Part shown: one piece after another, positions 27,701 to 35,700 of the stretch
Position numbering within the stretch: the stretch's first letter is position 1
How the letters are laid out: each line of letters starts with the position of its first letter
NCBI GenBank assembly: GCA_026392455.1
Contig: JAPLCB010000010.1
Span: 338,198-402,197 of the forward strand
From: Propionibacteriales bacterium
GTDB taxonomy: Bacteria > Actinomycetota > Actinomycetes > Propionibacteriales > Nocardioidaceae
Reading direction: 5' to 3'
DNA length: 64,000 nt
Notes under the pieces: model-generated
What the model was told of the DNA's origin: nothing
Databases searched by the model: none
The model's input: the letters and a program-made list of their open reading frames with translations, nothing else
Program-made: the position numbers and the translations under genes

Positions 27701-27964
27701 CTTGCGGACCACGTAACGGCCACGCATCGTGTGGAACCGCGGGAACACGTCCTTGAACACCCGGGCCTCGATGTGGTGGGTGCCAGGCATCCCGTTCGCG
27801 GTCGGCGGACCTTCGTAGAAGGTCCACGGCTCGCCGTGCCGGGTGAGCTCGACGGACTTCTCGAAGGTCTGCTGAGCAGCCCAGAGCTCGAGCACCTCGT
27901 GCTCGAGGGCGGGCAGGTCGACCTGCGGGGGGACGGAGCGGTACCCAGAGTCGTGCGCAGTCAC
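24785..27964 (-). CDS. ileS: isoleucyl-tRNA synthetase (eukaryote-like IleRS)
   Basis: 1059 residues from GTG 27964. It is a class I synthetase with the HIGH-box region PPTANGMPGTHH (53-64), a CP1 editing domain with LVWTTTPWTLVSNTAV and TEDGTGLVHQSPAFG, and the KMSKS box as KMSKH (GRKMSKHLGN). The KMSKH form, the ~1050-residue length and the motif wording are those of the eukaryote-like class, whose members often resist mupirocin. GAAGGA 5 bases upstream is the Shine-Dalgarno that the T-box sequesters. An in-frame extension to 28420 is rejected because it crosses the T-box. Confidence 0.95.
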   Translation of the reverse strand: MTAHDSGYRSVPPQVDLPALEHEVLELWAAQQTFEKSVELTRHGEPWTFYEGPPTANGMPGTHHIEARVFKDVFPRFHTMRGRYVVRKGGWDCHGLPVELAVEKELGFSGKGDIEAFGVAEFNDRCRESVQRHVGAFEQMTERMGYWVDTNDPYRTMDSSYIQSVWWALSQIHSRGLLVEDYRVAPYCPRCGTGLSDHELAQGYETVTDPSVYVRFKLTSGPWEGADLLVWTTTPWTLVSNTAVAVNPAVEYVLTQHDGARVVVARQLLDAVLGEAGSDLRGPEVASITGAEMERWTYQRPFELVEFPAGANDTPAHFVVLADYVTTEDGTGLVHQSPAFGADDMVVCKAYGLPVVNPVLKNGHFADDVPLVGGQFFRHANTDLTGDLESRGLLFRHMAYEHSYPHCWRCHTALLYYAQPSWYVRTTAVKDALLRENEKTNWFPETIKEGRYGDWLHNNIDWALSRSRYWGTPLPIWRCDENHLTCVGSLAELSELTGTDQSELDPHRPYIDAITFTCREEGCTATAVRVPEVIDAWFDSGSMPFAQWGYPHAEGSKEKFEAAYPADFICEAIDQTRGWFYTLMAVGTTVFDQSSYKNVVCLGHILAEDGRKMSKHLGNILEPIPLMDEHGADAVRWFMACGGSPWSARRVGHSTIQETVRKVLLTYWNTVAFQVLYGRTASWSPATAAPDVSERCAMDRWVLGEANRLADQVTEALDSFDTQRTGNLLAGYVDLLSNWYVRRSRRRFWDGDPAALATLHEALRIVTLLMAPLTPFITERVWQDMFVASAGSGTAVPASVHLASWPEADRSLVDDALDRQMRVVRRVVELGRAARAESKLKTRQPLRRALIASAAYDALTDELRAEVSDELNVGSIEPFSSAGELVDFEAKGNFRALGKRFAKQTPLVAQAIADADAATLAASISASGSATVLLDGQEIQVLADEVILSERPREGWSVVNEQGETVALDLELTDELRRAGLARDVVRMVQEARKNSGFDVSDRITLTWAAGEEVAAAVIEHLELISAEVLATGTTRAADVTGLTFADDELGFAFTVEKN

Positions 27965-28195
27965 AGTGGTCCTTCGGAGTCGTCGGTTGAGCCTGTCGAA
28001 ACCGAAGGGACGAGCGCCGTCTCCGGGGCCCGCGGTACCACCCTTCTTGGCGGCGATCAGTGCTGATCGCGCCCACTTCACTGGTGCGTTGCGGCCGGTT
28101 CTAGTCCGTGACCGACCCGTTCCGAGGTGGATTTGCCACGTTTCTTCCGGCAGCTCCGGGGTGATTGCCCCATCGATGCTCGTGCAACTCACCCA
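27965..28195 (-). promoter_or_regulatory. translational T-box riboswitch of ileS (AUC specifier)
   Basis: Read on the minus strand, a short Stem I (GGGTGA/TCACCC and TTGC/GCAA) closes a loop holding the Ile codon ATC at 28177-28175. A stem II-like helix (28117-28111 with 28099-28093) and a GCGATCAG/CTGATCGC hairpin (28070-28053) follow. The T-box core AGGGTGGTACCGCG is at 28044-28031; its TGGT can pair with the tRNA ACCA end. GAAGGG (28046-28041) pairs with CCCTTC (28009-28004) as antisequestrator. Alternatively CCTTCGG (28008-28002) pairs with CCGAAGG (27977-27971), which contains the ileS Shine-Dalgarno. So uncharged tRNA-Ile should open translation. Confidence 0.93.
27983..28003. repeat. 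short palindromic repeat inside the T-box sequestrator loop
   Basis: The plus strand here reads CGGTTGAGCCTGTCGAAACCG. Its ends GGTTGAG and TCGAAACC match the ends of the repeat units at 62538-62755. It forms the loop between the two arms of the ileS sequestrator hairpin. Confidence 0.55.
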
Positions 28196-28288
28196 GTGTG
28201 CCAGAGCAGGGCCCGAGGATTCATCTCGGATCCATCGGTTCGGCGAGTTGTTGAGGCACCACAATGCGCATATTCTCGCGCCCACGGT

Positions 28289-28304
28289 TATGACGTACGT
28301 CATA
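28289..28304. promoter_or_regulatory. perfect 16-bp palindrome between ileS T-box and the DksA-like gene
   Basis: TATGACGTACGTCATA reads identically on both strands. It lies 32 bases before the DksA-like start and about 95 bases upstream of T-box Stem I, in a divergent promoter region that is otherwise AT-richer than its surroundings. A dimeric regulator site is the natural reading; no regulator can be named from sequence. Confidence 0.5.
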
Positions 28305-28335
28305 TTTCCTCTAGCCCGATGGGGGCGCTGTACCG

Positions 28336-29244
28336 ATGGCAACAACCGGTAAGAAATCCCTGGTGAGCCGCGCAGGAGCTGCTGCGCGCAAGGTGGTCGG
28401 CAAGAAGGCCGCGCCCGCACCCAAGGCTGCTCCCGCGAAGAAGGCCGCTCCGGTCAAGAAGGCTGCTCCGGTCAAGAAGGCTGCTCCGGTCAAGAAGGCT
28501 GCTCCGGCCAAGAAGTCTGCTCCGGCCAAGAAGGCTGCTCCGGTCAAGAAGGCTGCTCCGGTCAAGAAGGCTGCTCCGGCCAAGAAGGCTGCTCCCGCGA
28601 AGAAGGCCGCTCCGGCCAAGAAGGCCGCTCCCGCGAAGAAGGCCGCTCCGGCCAAGAAGGCCGCTCCGGCCAAGAAGGCCGCTCCGGCCAAGAAGGCCGC
28701 TCCGGCCAAAAAGGCGCCGGCAGCCAAGCCGGTGTCGGCGAAGTTGGAAGCACCTGCCAAGGTAGCGCCCGTGAACCAGAAGTCTCCTGAGCCCCCGGCT
28801 ACCCCCAACCAGACGACGAGCGCGCCGATCAAGAGCGCAGCCAGCGTCAAGGCGACCTTGGTCGTCCGCGAGGACGAAAGCCCGTGGAGCAAGGACGAGC
28901 TCAACGAAGTGCGCAACCAGCTGCGCGCCGACGTCAAGCGTCTCCGAGCCGAGCTCGAGGAGGTCGAGGGCGACCTCGCGCACCTGATCTCGAGTGCGGG
29001 TGAAGGTGCCGGCAACGACACCGCTGACGTGGGTTCGGCGACCTTCGAGCGCGACCAGGAGATGACGATCGTCAACAACGCGCGCGACATGCTCGTGCAG
29101 TCCGAGCACGCGCTCGACCGGATCGCGAACAAGACCTACGGGGTGTGCGAGGTCTGCGGTAACCCGATCGGCAAGAATCGGTTGATGGCGTTCCCTCGTG
29201 CCACAATGTGCATGACATGCAAGCAGCGCGAGGAGCGTCGCTGA
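28336..29244 (+). CDS. Lys/Ala/Pro-repeat protein with C-terminal DksA/TraR zinc finger
   Basis: 302 residues in three parts. Residues ~23-131 are about sixteen hexapeptides of the type KKAAPV or KKAAPA, resembling histone H1 and bacterial HU tails. Residues ~185-265 are a charged coiled coil with NDTADVGSATFERDQE at its tip, comparable to the acidic tip of DksA. The end is a C4 zinc finger (Cys271, Cys274, Cys292, Cys295; GVCEVCGNPIG...MCMTC). DksA-type proteins enter the RNA polymerase secondary channel; the basic tail would add nucleic-acid binding. Related genes occur before lspA in many actinobacteria. Confidence 0.85.
   Translation: MATTGKKSLVSRAGAAARKVVGKKAAPAPKAAPAKKAAPVKKAAPVKKAAPVKKAAPAKKSAPAKKAAPVKKAAPVKKAAPAKKAAPAKKAAPAKKAAPAKKAAPAKKAAPAKKAAPAKKAAPAKKAPAAKPVSAKLEAPAKVAPVNQKSPEPPATPNQTTSAPIKSAASVKATLVVREDESPWSKDELNEVRNQLRADVKRLRAELEEVEGDLAHLISSAGEGAGNDTADVGSATFERDQEMTIVNNARDMLVQSEHALDRIANKTYGVCEVCGNPIGKNRLMAFPRATMCMTCKQREERR
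28402..28728 (+). repeat. in-frame 18-bp tandem repeat encoding KKAAPA/KKAAPV
   Basis: The unit AAGAAGGCTGCTCCGGTC recurs about sixteen times with mostly synonymous changes (GCT/GCC, CCG/CCC) and Val/Ala alternation at the last position. The period is preserved throughout, so copy number can change without a frameshift. Confidence 0.9.
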
Positions 29245-29777
29245 CCAGCGACGCTCGAACCCCACCGGTCAGGTCCCGTTACGGGTTGATCTTCGGCGTT
29301 GCTGCCGCCGCGCTCCTGGTCGACATCGTCACCAAGGTCCTCGTGGTGCAGAACTTCGCCCTGGGTGAGGTCCGGTCGTTCCTGTCCCCGGTCCTGAAGC
29401 TGCACTACGTCACCAACTCCGGGGCAGCGTTCAGCACCGGCGCCGGGATGACGGCGTGGATCTCGGTGTTCGGCTGCATTGCCTTCGTCGTGGTCCTGGT
29501 GGTCGCTCGCAAGGTCCGCACACCGCTGTGGGCGGTCGCGATGGGCCTGCTCCTGGCCGGTATCTCCGGCAACCTGGTCGACCGCTTCCTGCGTGAGCCC
29601 GGACCGTTGCGCGGCGAGGTCGTCGACTTCCTGGAGCTGCCGAACTGGCCGATCTTCAACATCGCCGATATCTGCATCAACGTCGCCGCCGGTCTGATCA
29701 TCCTGCAGTCCCTGCGTGGCATCCCGCTCGCCGGGAAGCCAGCAGCGGAACCGGACGCTGCTGAGGCGGACCGATGA
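29217..29777 (+). CDS. lspA: signal peptidase II (lipoprotein signal peptidase)
   Basis: 186 residues from ATG 29217, with four membrane helices. The two catalytic aspartates are in GNLVDRF and FNIADICIN, and NSGAAFS is the family motif. It cleaves diacylated prolipoproteins before the lipobox Cys; several such lipoproteins are encoded in this window. The start is uncertain. GTG 29208 and ATG 29217 lack a Shine-Dalgarno, whereas CTG 29241 has GAGGAG five bases upstream and would overlap the preceding TGA as CTGA. The CTG form would still contain all four helices. Confidence 0.93.
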   Translation: MQAARGASLTSDARTPPVRSRYGLIFGVAAAALLVDIVTKVLVVQNFALGEVRSFLSPVLKLHYVTNSGAAFSTGAGMTAWISVFGCIAFVVVLVVARKVRTPLWAVAMGLLLAGISGNLVDRFLREPGPLRGEVVDFLELPNWPIFNIADICINVAAGLIILQSLRGIPLAGKPAAEPDAAEADR

Positions 29778-30712
29778 CCGCGGCGTCCGAGGACCGGGCC
29801 CTGCGGGTCCCCGACGGCCTCGCCGGTGAGCGGGTCGACGTCGGGGTCGCCCGGATGTTCGGGCTCTCGCGGTCGAAGGCCGCCGAGCTGGTCAGCCAGG
29901 GTCTCGTCCAGCTCGACGGGTCACCGGCGGCGAAGTCGGACCGGCTGCTGCCCGACGCCCTTCTCGAGGTCAGCCTCCCGCCCGCGCCGGACCCGTTGGA
30001 GATCAACGCCGAGCTCGTCGACGGCATCAAGATCCTGCACGACGACGAGTCGATCGTGGTCGTCGACAAGCCGGTCGGAGTGGCGGTGCACCCGTCGATG
30101 GGGTGGACCGGACCGACGGTCGTCGGCCACCTCGCGGCTGCGGGTTACCGGATCGCCACCAGCGGTGCCTCCGAGCGCCAGGGGATCGTGCAGCGACTCG
30201 ACGTCGGCACGTCCGGCGTGATGGTGATCTGCAAGGGGGAGCGGGCGTACTCGGTCCTGAAGAACGCGTTCCGCAACCGCGAGATCGACAAGACCTACCA
30301 CGCCTTGGTCCAGGGCCACCCGGACCCGCTCGCAGGCACCATCGACGCTCCGATCGGGCGGGCCCCGAAGTCGGACTGGAAATTCGCGGTCCGCGAGGAC
30401 GGCAAGCACTCGGTGACCCACTACGAGACGCTCGAGGCGCATCGCTTCGCGAGTCTGCTCGAGGTGCAGCTGGAAACCGGTCGGACCCACCAGATCAGGG
30501 TCCACATGGCAGCGCTCAAGCACCCCTGCGTCGGCGACCTGACCTACGGTGCGGACCCGACCCTGGCCAAACGACTCCGCCTGGAACGCCAGTGGCTGCA
30601 CGCGGTCCGGCTGGGGTTCACCCATCCGGACTCCGGGGACTACGTGCAGTACGCCTCGACGTACCCCGACGACCTCACCGCTGCGCTGGAGACCATCCGT
30701 GACGCCCAGTGA
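29774..30712 (+). CDS. RluA/RluD family rRNA pseudouridine synthase
   Basis: 312 residues. An N-terminal S4 RNA-binding domain ([23 protein letters not shown]) precedes the RluA catalytic domain. The catalytic Asp is in [12 protein letters not shown], and [13 protein letters not shown] is the second family motif. RluD makes pseudouridines in helix 69 of 23S rRNA; the exact target of this member is inferred. It overlaps lspA by ATGA, a conserved pairing in Gram-positives and actinobacteria. Confidence 0.92.
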   Translation: MTAASEDRALRVPDGLAGERVDVGVARMFGLSRSKAAELVSQGLVQLDGSPAAKSDRLLPDALLEVSLPPAPDPLEINAELVDGIKILHDDESIVVVDKPVGVAVHPSMGWTGPTVVGHLAAAGYRIATSGASERQGIVQRLDVGTSGVMVICKGERAYSVLKNAFRNREIDKTYHALVQGHPDPLAGTIDAPIGRAPKSDWKFAVREDGKHSVTHYETLEAHRFASLLEVQLETGRTHQIRVHMAALKHPCVGDLTYGADPTLAKRLRLERQWLHAVRLGFTHPDSGDYVQYASTYPDDLTAALETIRDAQ

Positions 30713-31487
30713 CGCCAGCGTGGACCCTGACGCCCGGGACGACCTGGTCCTGAGGCCGGCCCACCGAGCCGACCTCGCGGAGATCGCCGAGCTGTTCATC
30801 GCGACCCGGCGCGACGCCGTCCCGGCGATGCCGCTCCCGGTCGAGGGTGACGACGAGATCAGGGACTGGTTCGCCGGCCACCAGCTCGGCACCGGTGCGG
30901 GCGCCAAGGAAATCTGGGTGGCCGAGACCGGTAGTACCAGCGACGGCGAGATCCTCGGGTTCTCGGTCACCGACGACGCCTGGCTCGACTCAATCTACGT
31001 CGGACCCCAGCACCAGGGTCGTGGCATCGGTTCCGCCCTGCTGGCCGTGGTCCAGGCCCAGATTCCCACCGGGTTCGCGCTCTGGGTCTTCGCCAGCAAC
31101 ACCGCTGCTCGGGGCTTCTACCACCGGCACGGCCTGATCGAGCTGGAGCACACCGACGGCTCGGCCAACCCCGAGGGCGCTCCGGAGGTCCGGATGGCCT
31201 GGCCCGGAGTCGACCCGATCGGCTACCTGCGCGCGCAGATCGACGACCTCGACGACGAGCTCGCCCTCCTGCTGGCACGTCGGTTCGCGCTGACGGCGGC
31301 CGTCCAGGGCTACAAGGCGAACCCGGGTCACGGTGGACGTGACCGGGACCGGGAGCGCGCGATCGCGGCGCGGATGGCTGCGCACACCCCGGGCCTGGAG
31401 GCCGACGCGATCGGACGCATCATGCACACGGTGATCGGGGAGTCCCTCGACGCCTACGACTCCCGGGGGAACACCCCCGGGCACTGA
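30699..31487 (+). CDS. GNAT acetyltransferase fused to AroQ-type chorismate mutase
   Basis: 262 residues. Residues ~10-165 are a GNAT domain, with the acetyl-CoA loop [12 protein letters not shown] and the C-terminal [15 protein letters not shown]. Residues ~174-255 match the all-helical AroQ chorismate mutase: [20 protein letters not shown], then [21 protein letters not shown] and [12 protein letters not shown]. The Arg in LRAQID, the Arg of LARR and the Lys of GYK are the usual active-site positions. GTG 30699 overlaps rluD; GTG 30720 is an alternative. The acceptor of the acetyl group is unknown. Confidence 0.82.
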   Translation: MTPSDASVDPDARDDLVLRPAHRADLAEIAELFIATRRDAVPAMPLPVEGDDEIRDWFAGHQLGTGAGAKEIWVAETGSTSDGEILGFSVTDDAWLDSIYVGPQHQGRGIGSALLAVVQAQIPTGFALWVFASNTAARGFYHRHGLIELEHTDGSANPEGAPEVRMAWPGVDPIGYLRAQIDDLDDELALLLARRFALTAAVQGYKANPGHGGRDRDRERAIAARMAAHTPGLEADAIGRIMHTVIGESLDAYDSRGNTPGH

Positions 31488-31502
31488 CTCGTTGAGGAAG
31501 AC

Positions 31503-32393
31503 ATGCACCAGCATTTCAACGGACTGAAGACCGCGATCCTGCTCGGCGGGATCTTCGGGTTGCTCCTGGCCATCGGTGGTCTGGTCAGCGCCTCGACCGG
31601 CAGCATGGCGTTCATCTGGCTCTTCGCCCTGTTCGGCGTCGGGATGACCGCGTACGGCTACTGGAACTCCGACAAGATCGCAATCAAGGCGATGCACGCG
31701 GTTCCGGTCACGGAGTCCGAGCAGCCCGCGATGTACCGGATCGTCCGCGAGCTCTCGATGACGGCGGGGCAGCCGATGCCGGCCCTCTTCGTCTCGCCGA
31801 CGGACGCACCGAACGCGTTCGCGACCGGTCGCAACCCTGACCACGCGGCCGTCTGCTGCACCCAGGGCATCCTGACCCTCCTCGACGAGCGCGAGCTCCG
31901 CGGGGTGCTCGGTCACGAGCTGATGCACGTGTACAACCGCGACATCCTGACGTCCTCGGTCGCGGCGGCGCTGGCGGGTGTGATCACGTCGGTCGCGCAG
32001 ATGATGATGTTCGCCTCGATGTTCGGGGGCGGCAGCAACGACGAGGACCGGCCGAACCCGTTGGTGCTGATCCTGATGTCGCTGCTCGCGCCGATCGCCG
32101 CCTCGGTGATCCAGATGGCGATCAGCCGCACCCGGGAGTACGACGCCGACGAGGACGGGGCCCGGCTCACCGGCGATCCGCTGGCCCTGGCGAGCGCGCT
32201 GAACAAGCTCGAGCACGGAGTGGCGGCCAGGCCGTTGCAGCCGACGCCGCAGCTGCAGAACGCCAGCCACCTGATGATCGCGAACCCGTTCCGCGCGGCC
32301 GACGTCTCCAAGCTGTTCTCGACCCACCCGCCGACGGCCGACCGGATCGCGCGGCTCCAGGAGATGGCTGGCCGGGGGCCCGGCGGGTTCTGA
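31503..32393 (+). CDS. htpX: HtpX-like M48 family zinc metalloprotease
   Basis: 296 residues. Two N-terminal membrane helices, HELMH at 138-142 (zinc ligands His138, His142), two further hydrophobic helices and the distal Glu in [11 protein letters not shown]. HtpX degrades damaged membrane proteins and is a stress-related quality-control protease. GAGGAAG precedes ATG 31503. A hairpin lies just after the stop. Confidence 0.93.
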   Translation: MHQHFNGLKTAILLGGIFGLLLAIGGLVSASTGSMAFIWLFALFGVGMTAYGYWNSDKIAIKAMHAVPVTESEQPAMYRIVRELSMTAGQPMPALFVSPTDAPNAFATGRNPDHAAVCCTQGILTLLDERELRGVLGHELMHVYNRDILTSSVAAALAGVITSVAQMMMFASMFGGGSNDEDRPNPLVLILMSLLAPIAASVIQMAISRTREYDADEDGARLTGDPLALASALNKLEHGVAARPLQPTPQLQNASHLMIANPFRAADVSKLFSTHPPTADRIARLQEMAGRGPGGF

Positions 32394-32711
32394 CCCCTCC
32401 CGACTGCCGGTTTCACGCCAGGTGGTGTGAAACCGCGAGATCAGCACGTTGCAACAGGCTGATCGCTTGGGAATGTGCGTTCGAACGGCCGGCCGAGCGA
32501 CCAGGATCGCCGGCTCCTGGCGTGTCGCGCGCGACGCGCCGACCGGGTGCCGGGGGCTGCTCGGGCGGCCCGTTCTCGACACTCGGGATGTCGGTGGGTG
32601 GTGCCAGACTGAGGCCTGTTCCTGACGTAGGCTGACGCATCTTCCCCATGCGCTCCCGCGCGTTTTTCTGTACGTTTTCGCGACCCCTCGGGGAAGGTGA
32701 ACCTCCGCTCC
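32394..32711. other. intergenic region between htpX and dnaE
   Basis: 318 bases without a credible gene. GGTTTCAC (32409-32416) and GTGAAACC (32427-32434) form an 8-bp hairpin 15 bases after the htpX stop, a possible terminator without a T tract. The remainder must hold the dnaE promoter; TAGGCT at 32628-32633 is a possible TANNNT -10, but no -35 is convincing. Nothing else was recognised. Confidence 0.5.
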
Positions 32712-35700
32712 ATGGCCAACGGCTCCGACGACAATTTCGTCCACCTGCACGTGCACACCGAGTACTCGATGCTCGACGGTGCCGCGCGTCTGCAGAAGAT
32801 GGCCGAGCGCACGGCCGAGCTCGGGATGCCGGCGATCGCGATGACCGATCACGGCAACGTCTTCGGGGCCTACGAGTTCTACAAGAAGGCCCGTGACGCC
32901 GGGGTCAAGCCGATCATCGGCATCGAGGCCTACTTCGCGCCGAACATCTCCCGGTTCGAGAAGAAGGGCGTCAACTTCTACGACGGCGGTCCCGACGACG
33001 TCTCGGCCCGCGGCGCCTACACCCACATGACGCTGCTCTCGGAGTCGACCGAGGGGATGCACAACCTCTTCCGGCTCACCACGGGGGCCTGGCGAGACGG
33101 GTTCTTCAAGCACCCCCGGATGGACCGCGAGCTTCTCGCGGCGCACGGCAAGGGCATCATCGGCACCACCGGGTGCCCGTCGGGTGAGATCCAGGTCCAC
33201 CTGCGTTACGGGAACTACGAGGCCGCCCGGCAGACGGCTGCGGACTTCCAGGACATCCTCGGTCGCGAGAACTACTTCCTCGAGCTCATGGACCACGGCC
33301 TGGACATCGAGAACCGGGTCCGGGCCGACCTGCTGAAGCTCGGTCGTGACCTCGGGATCCCGTTGATCGCGACCAACGACTCGCACTACGTCAACCAGGC
33401 CGACGCGAAGTCCCAGGAGCACCTGCTCTGCATCAACTCCGGCAGCACGATGGACATCCCGGCCGGTGACGGTCCGGGGCAGCGCTTCGCCTTCAGCGGT
33501 GACGGCTACTACATCAAGTCGCCGGCCGAGATGCGGGCGCTCTGGGTCGACAAGTACGACCTCCGCGAGGCGTGCGACAACACCCTGCTGATCGCCGAGC
33601 GCTGCGACGTGGCGTTCACCGAGGGCAACGGCACCTTCATGCCACGGTTCCCCTGTCCGCCGGGGGAGGACGAGACCTCCTGGCTGATCAAGGAGGTCGA
33701 GAAGGGACTGCAGTACCGCTACCCGAACGGGATCTCCGACGCGGTCCGCAAGCAGGCCGACTTCGAGGTCGGGGTCATCACCCAGATGGGTTTTCCCGGC
33801 TACTTCCTGGTCGTCGCGGACTTCATCAACTGGGCCAAGGACAACGGCATCCGGGTCGGTCCTGGCCGCGGCTCCGGCGCCGGTTCGATGGTCGCGTACG
33901 CCATGCGGATCACCGACCTCGACCCCCTGGTTCACGGCCTGATCTTCGAGCGCTTCCTGAACCCTGACCGGATCTCGATGCCCGACTTCGACATCGACTT
34001 CGACGAGCGCCGTCGCGGCGAGGTGATCCGCTACGTCACCGAGAAGTACGGCGAGGACCGGGTCTCGATGATCGTCACCTACGGCACCATCAAGGCCAAG
34101 CAGGCGGTCAAGGACTCCTCGCGGATCCTGGGCTACCCGTTCGCGATGGGCGACAAGATCACCAAGGCGATGCCGGCCGCGGTGATGGGCAAGGACGTCC
34201 CGCTCCAGGAGATCTTCGACCCCGAGCACAAGCGCTTCGGCGAGGGCGGCGAGTTCCGGGCCCTGTACGACGGCGACGGCGACGTCAAGCGGGTCGTCGA
34301 CACCGCCATCGGCATCGAGGGCCTCAAGCGCCAGTGGGGCGTTCACGCGGCCGGCGTGATCATGTCCAGCGAGCCGCTGATCGACGTGATCCCGCTGCTC
34401 AAGCGGCCCGCCGACGGCACCATGATCACCCAGTTCGACTACCCGACCTGTGAGGCCCTCGGGCTGATCAAGATGGACTTCCTCGGGCTGCGGAACCTCA
34501 CCGTGCTCGACGACGCCGTCAAGAACATCAAGGCCAACCGGGACGTCGACGTGGTCCTGGAGGAGCTCGAGCTCACCGACCCGGCGACGTACGAGCTCCT
34601 CCAGCGCGGTGACACCCTGGGGGTCTTCCAGCTCGACGGCGGTCCGATGCGGGCCCTGCTGCGCTCGATGAAACCCGACCAGTTCGAGGACATCTCCGCC
34701 GTCGGTGCTCTTTACCGCCCGGGCCCGATGGGTGCGGACTCGCACAACAAGTACGCCCGCCGCAAGACCGGCCGGGAACCGGTCGAGGCGATCCACCCCG
34801 AGCTGGCCGACGCACTGCAGGACCTGCTGGGCGAGACCTACGGGTTGATCGTCTACCAGGAGCAGGTGATGGCGATCGCCCAGAAGCTCGCCGGGTACAC
34901 CCTGGGCGAGGCCGACATCCTGCGGCGCGCGATGGGCAAGAAGAAGAAGTCCGAGCTGGACAAGCAGTTCGAGACCTTCTCGGGCGGGATGACCGAGCGC
35001 GGTTACTCGATGGACGCGGTCAACACGCTCTGGGCGATCCTGCTGCCGTTCTCCGACTACGCGTTCAACAAGGCTCACTCGGCGGCCTACGGGGTGGTGT
35101 CGTACTACACCGCTTTCCTCAAGGCGAACTATCCCGCCGAGTACATGTCCGCGCTCCTGACCTCGGTCAAGGACGACAAGGACAAGATGGCGATCTACCT
35201 CAACGAGTGCCGACGGATGAAGATCCAGGTGCTGCCCCCGGACGTCAACGAGTCCTCCGCGAACTTCACCCCGGTCGGCAACGACATCAGGTTCGGGCTC
35301 GGTGCCATCCGGAACGTCGGCCACAACGTCGTGGACGGGGTCGTCGCGGCGCGCTCCGAGAAAGGGCGCTACACCGACTTCAACGACTTCATGGACAAGG
35401 TTCCCGCCGTCGTCTGCAACAAGCGGGTGCTGGAGTCGTTGATCAAGTCTGGCGCCTTCGACGACATGAAGCACAAGCGCCGGGCGCTGGTGGCCATCCA
35501 CGAGGCCGCGGTCGACCAGTACGTCGACATCAAGAAGAACGAAGCGATCGGGCAGGACTCCCTCTTCGCGGGCATGGACGGCGACGGCGACGACATCGGT
35601 TTTGGGGTGACGGTCGCGGTGCCCGAGATCGAGGAGTGGGACAAGACCACCCTCCTCGGCCACGAGCGGGAGATGCTGGGCCTGTACGTGTCCGACCACC

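Noticed and set aside
27965..28420. N-terminal extension of IleRS to position 28420
   Set aside because: The extension would translate the T-box and part of the DksA-like gene in antisense. The family starts near the GTG at 27964, which has a Shine-Dalgarno.
28402..28728. Assembly artefact in the KKAAP repeat
   Set aside because: The units differ at synonymous sites and in Val/Ala choice, and the frame stays open into a good zinc finger. A true tandem repeat is more likely, although copy number could be miscounted by short reads.
32471..32482. SOS-box-like GAATGTGCGTTC upstream of dnaE
   Set aside because: One half-site deviates from GAAC, and the position is 230 bases from the start. dnaE1 is not a typical LexA target.
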